The notes under the pieces are model-generated. The model searched no databases. It was not told the DNA's origin and was given only the letters and a program-made list of their open reading frames with translations. The position numbers were made by a program, and so were the translations under genes. From the NCBI GenBank assembly GCA_947466075.1, contig CANIBP010000045.1:1-55399 (forward strand): DNA of 55,399 nucleotides. The letters are read 5' to 3'. The stretch comes from Verrucomicrobiaceae bacterium. GTDB taxonomy: Bacteria; Verrucomicrobiota; Verrucomicrobiia; Verrucomicrobiales; Verrucomicrobiaceae. Positions 50,908 to 55,399 of the stretch are shown one piece after another. Within the stretch, counting starts at the first letter, position 1; the number at the start of each line of letters is the position of its first letter.

Positions 50908-50960
50908 GACACGAGTCAAGACACGAGTCGATGGAATCCTTGTATTAACAAGGGACTCGT
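50908..50960. other. Putative arm-type recombinase sites, right cluster
   Basis: Two perfect copies of GACACGAGTC (50908-50917, 50920-50929) and an inverted GACTCGT (50954-50960) between the int start and attR. The decamer is shared with the left end (43164). Confidence 0.55.
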
Positions 50961-50987
50961 TCAGCAGTACTACCTGAAGCGCAGCGC
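50961..50987 (+). other. attR, 27-bp core
   Basis: Exact copy of the 27 bases at 43007-43033, in direct orientation, followed by T-TAG-T where rpsF has C-TAG-T. It marks the old downstream side of rpsF. The stop codon is preserved by either version. Confidence 0.9.
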
Positions 50988-51022
50988 TTAGTCCGCCGCT
51001 ATTAGCATCCGTTTCATCCCCA

Positions 51023-51058
51023 CCCCGGCTTCCGCTGTCATAGGCGGGCCGGGGTTTT
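51023..51058 (+). terminator. Displaced original rpsF terminator
   Basis: CCCCGGC (51023-51029) pairs with GCCGGGG (51048-51054), followed by TTTT. It lies 35 bp behind attR, where the terminator of rpsF would have been before integration. Confidence 0.65.
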
Positions 51059-51504
51059 GCGTGGGGTCTTTCATTGCTGTCGGGTTCAAAACGTGACCCG
51101 CAATCTGTGTCGAACGACTTCAGTCACTTGATCACGCCCACTTACTGCGACAAACAGTAAGCTACATCGTCAGGACAGTCGCGCGCCTACCGAAGTCGTG
51201 GCTTGAAACCACCCAACACATACTCTGGAGGTGAAAAGCCGGTGAACCGGGAAAGTGCTCCGAGGAGGGCAAGGCATTGGTGTGTTTAGTATGAAGTAGA
51301 TTCGCTTGGCTCCGTTATCAGCGTCGCTGGTGCCGTGAACGATCCACAGCCGCAAGTGTGTGAACGCTGGCTGCGGTAACTTCACGGTGCTGCTTCAACA
51401 AAGGAGGGTCCGGAATCGAGAAGGTGCCCTGTTTTCAAATCTCCCAAATGGGTTGGCACAGCCAATGGCATTGGTTAACGCGTTGGTTCACACGGTTCAT
51501 CACT
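51059..51504. other. Non-coding stretch with hairpins, function unknown
   Basis: About 450 bp without a convincing gene. Three consecutive hairpins occur: CTTACTG/CAGTAAG (51141-51161), GTGG/CCAC (51198-51212), and CTCTGGAG/CTCCGAG (51223-51264) enclosing CCGGTGAACCGG (51239-51250). Together they could be a structured RNA of about 125 nt. I cannot match it to a known RNA family. Short open frames on both strands have no recognisable content. Confidence 0.3.
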
Positions 51505-52149
51505 TCACCCGCGCTTTTTGAGCCAAAAACACAGCAGGCCAGCCACAATCAACACGACCGCAGCAAACCAGGGAGTGGCGGAAATCAGTTTTTCTTTTGT
51601 TTCGGATGCTGCGGTTTGACGTGAGTTTCCTATCTTTGTTTTTGGCGTCTGAGCCGTCTTATCCATTGGTTTGGGTGGTTGTTGTGCACCCGCGCCTTGG
51701 TCAGCCTGAGGCTCAAAAAGATCAATGCCTCTCCCTCGCAGAACACGCTTCACCAGCTCAACATTGTCGGACGTCGGCTCGACAATCTTAGCTATCCTTA
51801 GTTGTCCATTTACAACGTCCCCAATCATTAAGAAAGGTTGTCCGATCGGTGGTAATATCTCACTCGGCTCGCTCGATCCAGGGGGGAAGGCTTGCACCGA
51901 AAGTGAGCAAGTCGTTGTCTCAAACTGGCCTGTTCGAATGTTTTGGATGATTTTGATGCGAGCTTCCGAATAAAAACTCTCACCAGGCGCACCTGGATAG
52001 GGTTTTCCTAAATGTTCAAATTCCGCGATGCAAAATGCCGCAGAGCTGAGAGCCGCCTCTTCGAGTTTTTTCTCAATACCTGGAAGAATATTCTCTTGTG
52101 CCACGGCAGCAGCCGTGAAGAAAAGCAATGCCAATAGATTTTGTCTCAT
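51505..52149 (-). CDS. Hypothetical exported protein with C-terminal membrane anchor
   Basis: 214 residues with a signal peptide (MRQNLLALLFFTAAAVAQ) and a C-terminal transmembrane segment ending KKR (WFAAVVLIVAGLLCFWLKK). The outer part has a YSEARIKIIQNIRTGQF...SLSVQAFPPG pattern and a GDVVNGQLRIAKIVEP strand region, followed by a low-complexity linker. Its stop is 5 bp... downstream of a poorly conserved linker, and the next upstream gene ends 6 bp before its start, so it may be in a unit with the thrombospondin-type gene. Family unknown. Confidence 0.65.
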   Translation of the reverse strand: MRQNLLALLFFTAAAVAQENILPGIEKKLEEAALSSAAFCIAEFEHLGKPYPGAPGESFYSEARIKIIQNIRTGQFETTTCSLSVQAFPPGSSEPSEILPPIGQPFLMIGDVVNGQLRIAKIVEPTSDNVELVKRVLRGRGIDLFEPQADQGAGAQQPPKPMDKTAQTPKTKIGNSRQTAASETKEKLISATPWFAAVVLIVAGLLCFWLKKRG

Positions 52150-52154
52150 AGTGT

Positions 52155-54170
52155 TCAGTTGTTTGCATCCTGCAGGATGACAATAGGCAAGGTCCCGCCG
52201 ACAATGGCGCGTACTTCAGATGTAGAGATTAGCACATCCAGTTTGCGTGCTTGGTTTAAGTTTTCGAGTCCTTGGAAAGCTGCGGCCGTATCGCCTGTGG
52301 CAACACGCTTTGTGACGATCGTCTGCCCGACATCGAGTTCTGAGACTTTCAGCCAAGTTCCGCCAAAATTGATTTCGATCTGATAAGTGAACTGTTTCTC
52401 CACATAAAGGTAGTCGCCTACAGCCGTATAAAGCTTTGTAGTTGCTGGCAACATCGCGCTCGCATCATAGATGTAGATTTTACCCGACGGGCTTGGTGTC
52501 TCGTCTCTATACTGAGGGCTTCCAGTGTCGTCTTCTGGCGAACTTGGAGTTCCTGCCTTTTTGCTCAGTGCTACAGTCCACCCATTGCCATTCGCATCTT
52601 TCCAGATCGTCCAGGAGCGACGGGACAGAAAACGCTTCCATCTCCAACTAGCAGTGGGAATAGCGGGAACTGTTCCTATCACCTGAATCGGTGCGGTGTA
52701 TGCCTGACCTGGGTGATCCCAACGCCCCGTACCCATTGGTAGAGGTCCTAGGACATCTGTACCACCAGCCGAAGCCTTAGAATTCTGGAAAGAGCCATTT
52801 TCTGGAGCTGGCTCAATGTTACCCGCTGCCCGGAGGCTTATCTCCACCGGCAGCGCCGCCGCCGCCAGCGTGCTGGGCAGCAAGGCATCGCTCACGTTCT
52901 TCGCCCCCAGCTCGATCTGCACGCTCGTCGTGCCGCTGGTCTTGCCTTGGATCGTCTCGATCTACACGATCGCCACCGGCGACAGCCCCAACAATGACGT
53001 GCCATCCGTCTCCGACTGCTCCCAGTCCGCATGCAGGTCATTCACATGCTTGGACCCTGCGATCACCGTCCCGCCCGCTGGCGTGATCTGCCAGTCCACC
53101 ACATCATCAAACTCTGACTGGTAACCCGTGTACTGCGGATACTCATCACTCGTCGCAGCGATCACTACCATGTAGCTCCGCTCCCCCTGCGGCAGCGTGA
53201 TCGTGAGCTGCTTCGTCTTGCGCACGCCTGCGGCACCATCTCCCACCACCTCTACCGACTCAAATGCCGGGCGGCTGCTCGCACTGTTCGCATTCGTTCC
53301 CTGCTTGATCTCGCTCTTGTCGGTGATGCCATCATTGTCACTGTCCGCCGCGTTCGGATTCGTCAGGTAGGTATTGATCTCCGCGTCGTCGTTGAGTCCG
53401 TCATTGTCGCTATCCTTGCTCAATGGGTTGGTCAGGTGCGTGTTCACCTCCGCCCAATCACTGAGCGAGTCGCCATCCGTATCCCATTTCAGCGGGCTGG
53501 TGAAATAGAGGAGCACCTCCGCCGCATCACTGAGCCCGTCGCTGTCACTATCGGCCAGAATAGGATTGGTAAAGTAAACATACACCTCCGCATAGTCCGA
53601 GAGGGTGTCAGCGTCTGTGTCCGCAGCGCGTGGGTTGGTGGCGTAGTTGTACTCTTCCACATTCGTCAGCCCGTCACCATCAGGGTCTCCTTGCGCACCG
53701 TTCATGCCGACCGCGCTTTTCGCATTGAAATTATTCGCCACCTCCCAGCCATCCGGCAGGGCATCGCCATCAGTGTCAGCATTGAACGGATCAAGCCCCG
53801 CGTCCAACTCCGCTTGGTTGGAAAGACCGTCATAATCGAAGTCCGCATCCGCCGCAGACTGGCCATAAGTCGGGTCATCCGTGTAGCGCAGCCGCCAGAA
53901 CTGGCGTGAGTCCGAACACGAAAAGTTCATGCCTGAGATGCCCGCCGCACCGCTCATCACCACCGGCACATACTGCCATGTCATGAGATCAAACGACTGC
54001 TGAATGAAATACGTCCGCCCCGCCTGTCCCCACCACGACAGCGTGAAAACCCCTGTTGTAGCGCTCTTCGTCACGCGCAGTCCTTCATTCAAATCCGCCG
54101 CCGTTTGAGCACTGGCTGGCGCAACACAAATCAGGAACAATACCGCCAGCAAAGTAAGTGCGTGCTTCAT
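52155..54170 (-). pseudogene. Secreted thrombospondin-type-3 repeat protein, split by an amber codon
   Basis: One reading frame of 672 codons is interrupted by a single TAG at 52962-52964. The first part (54170-52962, 402 residues) has a signal peptide, then about eight Asp-rich repeats of the type DxDxDGLSDxAExxxYxTNPxxxD (residues about 100-280), the calcium-binding thrombospondin type 3 pattern, and a beta-rich domain. The second part (ORF start at 52922) continues in the same frame (IETIQGKTSGTTSVQIELG right behind the stop). The stop falls within continuous domain sequence, so this is a nonsense mutation or an error; the two halves may be non-functional. Confidence 0.8.
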
Positions 54171-55014
54171 GGCTTCACCCCTCCCTTGCGTGTCGCATTC
54201 ATTTTCTCGGCATCCGCCGCCGCACGTTTCTCACGCTCCGCCTGCTCGATGGCCGCCCGCTGCTCCGGCTGCAACGGCCAGAAGTGAATCACTGCATGGC
54301 GCGGCCCCGGTGGCGGCGCATTCCGCGCCGCCAGCTCACGTGCCGCACGCTCCACCTCACGCTCCACCTCACGCTGCGCATGCTGCTGCATCAACATCTC
54401 GCGGTTCGCCTCAAAGTAATCATGCAGCGCCTCCATCGCCGCCACCGCTTGCAGTTCCGCTGGCGTCCGCCCCTTGCCAGCCTGCGGCATCACAAACGCA
54501 GGCCTGCCATCTTTTGGCAGCCATTTCGCCAACGCTGCAAACTCCGCTGCCAGAGGCTGCGCATCCGGCCCGATGCTCATGAACAGACTGTAAACGCACT
54601 TCTCCGTCTCAAAGCTGCCGATGCCAGCGAGGAAACGGAAATCCACGTTGCTCACCGCTTGCAGCCGCTCACCCCCATTCGCCGGCCACCAGCGCAGCAG
54701 CGTCCGCCCATCCTTCTGCACTGAGGCCGACACACTCAGAAACGAGGACTCCTTACGCTCCCACACCGCTGCACCCGCGCCGCCTCAGCCGCCGTCATGG
54801 CTGGTTGTTTCACCGGCATCGCAGCCCCCACCGGCAACACCGGCGGCTCCACCCGCTTAAACGTCACCGTATCCCCATTGCGCTGCCGAATGACGGACTC
54901 CTGGAGCACGCGGAAGGCTAGCTTCGCGGGTTTCGGTTGGGGTTCAGGAGGCGCTTCCTGTGCGCACACGTGCCCAGCCAAGAGGCCGGTGAGGATAAAT
55001 AGTCGTAGGTTCAT
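54167..55014 (-). pseudogene. Secreted hypothetical protein, frameshifted
   Basis: The 5' part from 55014 has a signal peptide (MNLRLFILTGLLAGHVCAQ) and runs to about 54780 (AAEAARVQR...), then stops in this frame at 54736; the continuing frame (KESSFLSVSASVQKDGRTLL) is open from 54766 to 54167, giving 180 more residues. The junction lies at about 54760-54770 and needs a one-base change. The tail is Ala/Arg/Glu-rich (AQREVEREVERAARELAARN). Stop overlaps the start of the next gene (54170), so both defects sit in one operon. Sequencing error cannot be excluded. No known domain. Confidence 0.7.
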
Positions 55015-55256
55015 GATCGCTTGTGTTTCGAGAGTTTTTCCCGTGCTAGCGAGGACATAAAAGAGGGTGCGACCTGTCGCACCCCTCGTCCAGGCACCGT
55101 TTCCCATGGATTGTTCGAGCGTTGGGCAGGCAAAGATTGACGGTTTTGGACGAGGCCCCGCTGCCCGTGAAGGCAGCACGCAAATTGGTTATGAAAGTCG
55201 AGTCTGTTCGATAGGCGGTGCTGAATGAATGAAGTGACGGTTTTAATGGACAGGCA
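55015..55256. other. Intergenic stretch with a hairpin
   Basis: 240 bp without a gene. A 9-bp perfect inverted repeat GGGTGCGAC/GTCGCACCC (55065-55084, 2-base loop) lies 50 bp upstream of the minus-strand start at 55014, so it would sit in the promoter or leader of that gene. No T-tract follows in either direction, so terminator function is doubtful. Confidence 0.4.
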
Positions 55257-55399
55257 TGAATGGCACTCGGTTAAGCAGCAGCACGGTAGCGTTCACGATG
55301 GGGGATTTCTTGGAACTTGTGGCGCGGGGCAGTTAGTAATTGATAGGACTTCGGCCTTCGTTTTTTGGCGCGCGGTTCGCGTCGATCAGGACGTAACGG
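55257..55399 (-). repeat. Terminal inverted repeat, right copy
   Basis: Exact reverse complement of 6-148. The sequence from 55257 outward is the same element end as at the left edge of the window; the contig stops within it, so the full repeat is longer than seen. Confidence 0.9.

Larger units (their letters stand above)
43007..50987. mobile_element. rpsF-integrated P4/PICI-like element
   Basis: An 8-kb segment bounded by a 27-bp direct repeat of the rpsF 3' end. Gene order from the right: tyrosine recombinase, hypothetical, AlpA-like HTH, hypothetical, Toprim primase, D5-type helicase, membrane protein, 0.8-kb non-coding region with repeats, secreted cargo. All genes run in the minus direction. 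No capsid, terminase, tail, conjugation or relaxase genes occur, so it is a satellite or plasmid-like integrative element rather than a complete prophage. The P4 and PICI resemblance (int, alpA, primase-helicase) is by architecture; I claim no sequence homology beyond those families. Confidence 0.85.

Noticed and set aside
43007..50987. Complete prophage
   Set aside because: No terminase, portal, capsid, tail or lysis genes; only integration, regulation and replication genes are present.
51075..51101. tRNA-like T-loop (GGGTTCAAAACGTGACCC)
   Set aside because: No acceptor stem, D-arm or anticodon arm can be placed around it.
51141..51300. Group II intron remnant
   Set aside because: The GGAGGTGAAAAGCC and CCGAGGAGG pieces recall intron domain sequences, but no domain V hairpin and no reverse transcriptase fragment were seen.

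Overview
The window looks like a 55.4 kb chromosomal contig from a member of the Verrucomicrobiota, probably Verrucomicrobiales. This is inferred from gene style, not from a database search: sugar-phosphate isomerase/epimerase-like TIM barrels with Tat signals, delta-60 repeat and thrombospondin-type-3-like secreted proteins, an SHD1-containing secreted protease, VanW, a proline-rich Ser/Thr kinase and moderately high GC. Housekeeping genes (gluQ, hemL, pyrR-pyrB, carB, clpP, prs, rplY-pth-rpsF) show that it is chromosome rather than plasmid. The two ends are a perfect 143-bp inverted repeat (6-148 and 55257-55399), so the contig probably stops in two copies of one dispersed repeat.

Layout. 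0-12.2 kb is a core stretch: DNA repair glycosylase, VanW, Nif3-like, gluQ, hemL, cupin, thioredoxin-like, M23 peptidase, pyrR-pyrB and a TIM-barrel protein. 12.2-18.2 kb is an accessory stretch ending at carB. It holds an AbrB/PIN toxin-antitoxin pair, two paralogous HEFCH metallopeptidase genes, a second PIN toxin with a small partner and a delta-60 protein. Four co-oriented copies of a 115-210 bp repeat lie between the cassettes, and a fifth fragment lies behind pyrB. 18.2-42.7 kb is core again: carB, secreted protease, glycosyltransferase, L,D-transpeptidase, an ovothiol-type methyltransferase, M29-like and M1-like peptidases, transporter, TIM barrels, clpP, kinase, prs, rplY, pth, rpsF. 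Embedded at 27.2-30.0 kb is a tightly overlapping trio: nucleotidyltransferase, PD-(D/E)XK nuclease, nucleotidyltransferase.

43.0-51.0 kb is an integrated element of about 8 kb in the 3' end of rpsF. The last 27 bp of rpsF are duplicated at both ends, and CACGAGT-type motifs cluster by both ends. The order from attR inwards is tyrosine recombinase, hypothetical, AlpA-like HTH, hypothetical, CHC2/Toprim primase, D5-type helicase, then a non-coding region with about ten GGGAGNC motifs and two cargo genes for membrane or secreted proteins. This is the plan of P4/PICI-like phage satellites, here at an rpsF site. The element supplies rpsF with an identical C-terminus and a strong terminator.

51.0-55.4 kb holds the displaced rpsF downstream sequence, a 0.5 kb non-coding stretch with hairpins, and a decaying block of secreted-protein genes: one split by an in-frame amber codon and one by a frameshift.

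The best candidates for something undescribed are the rpsF-integrated satellite-like element, the NTase-nuclease-NTase trio, and the repeat-separated cassette array. No tRNA, rRNA or CRISPR array was seen.
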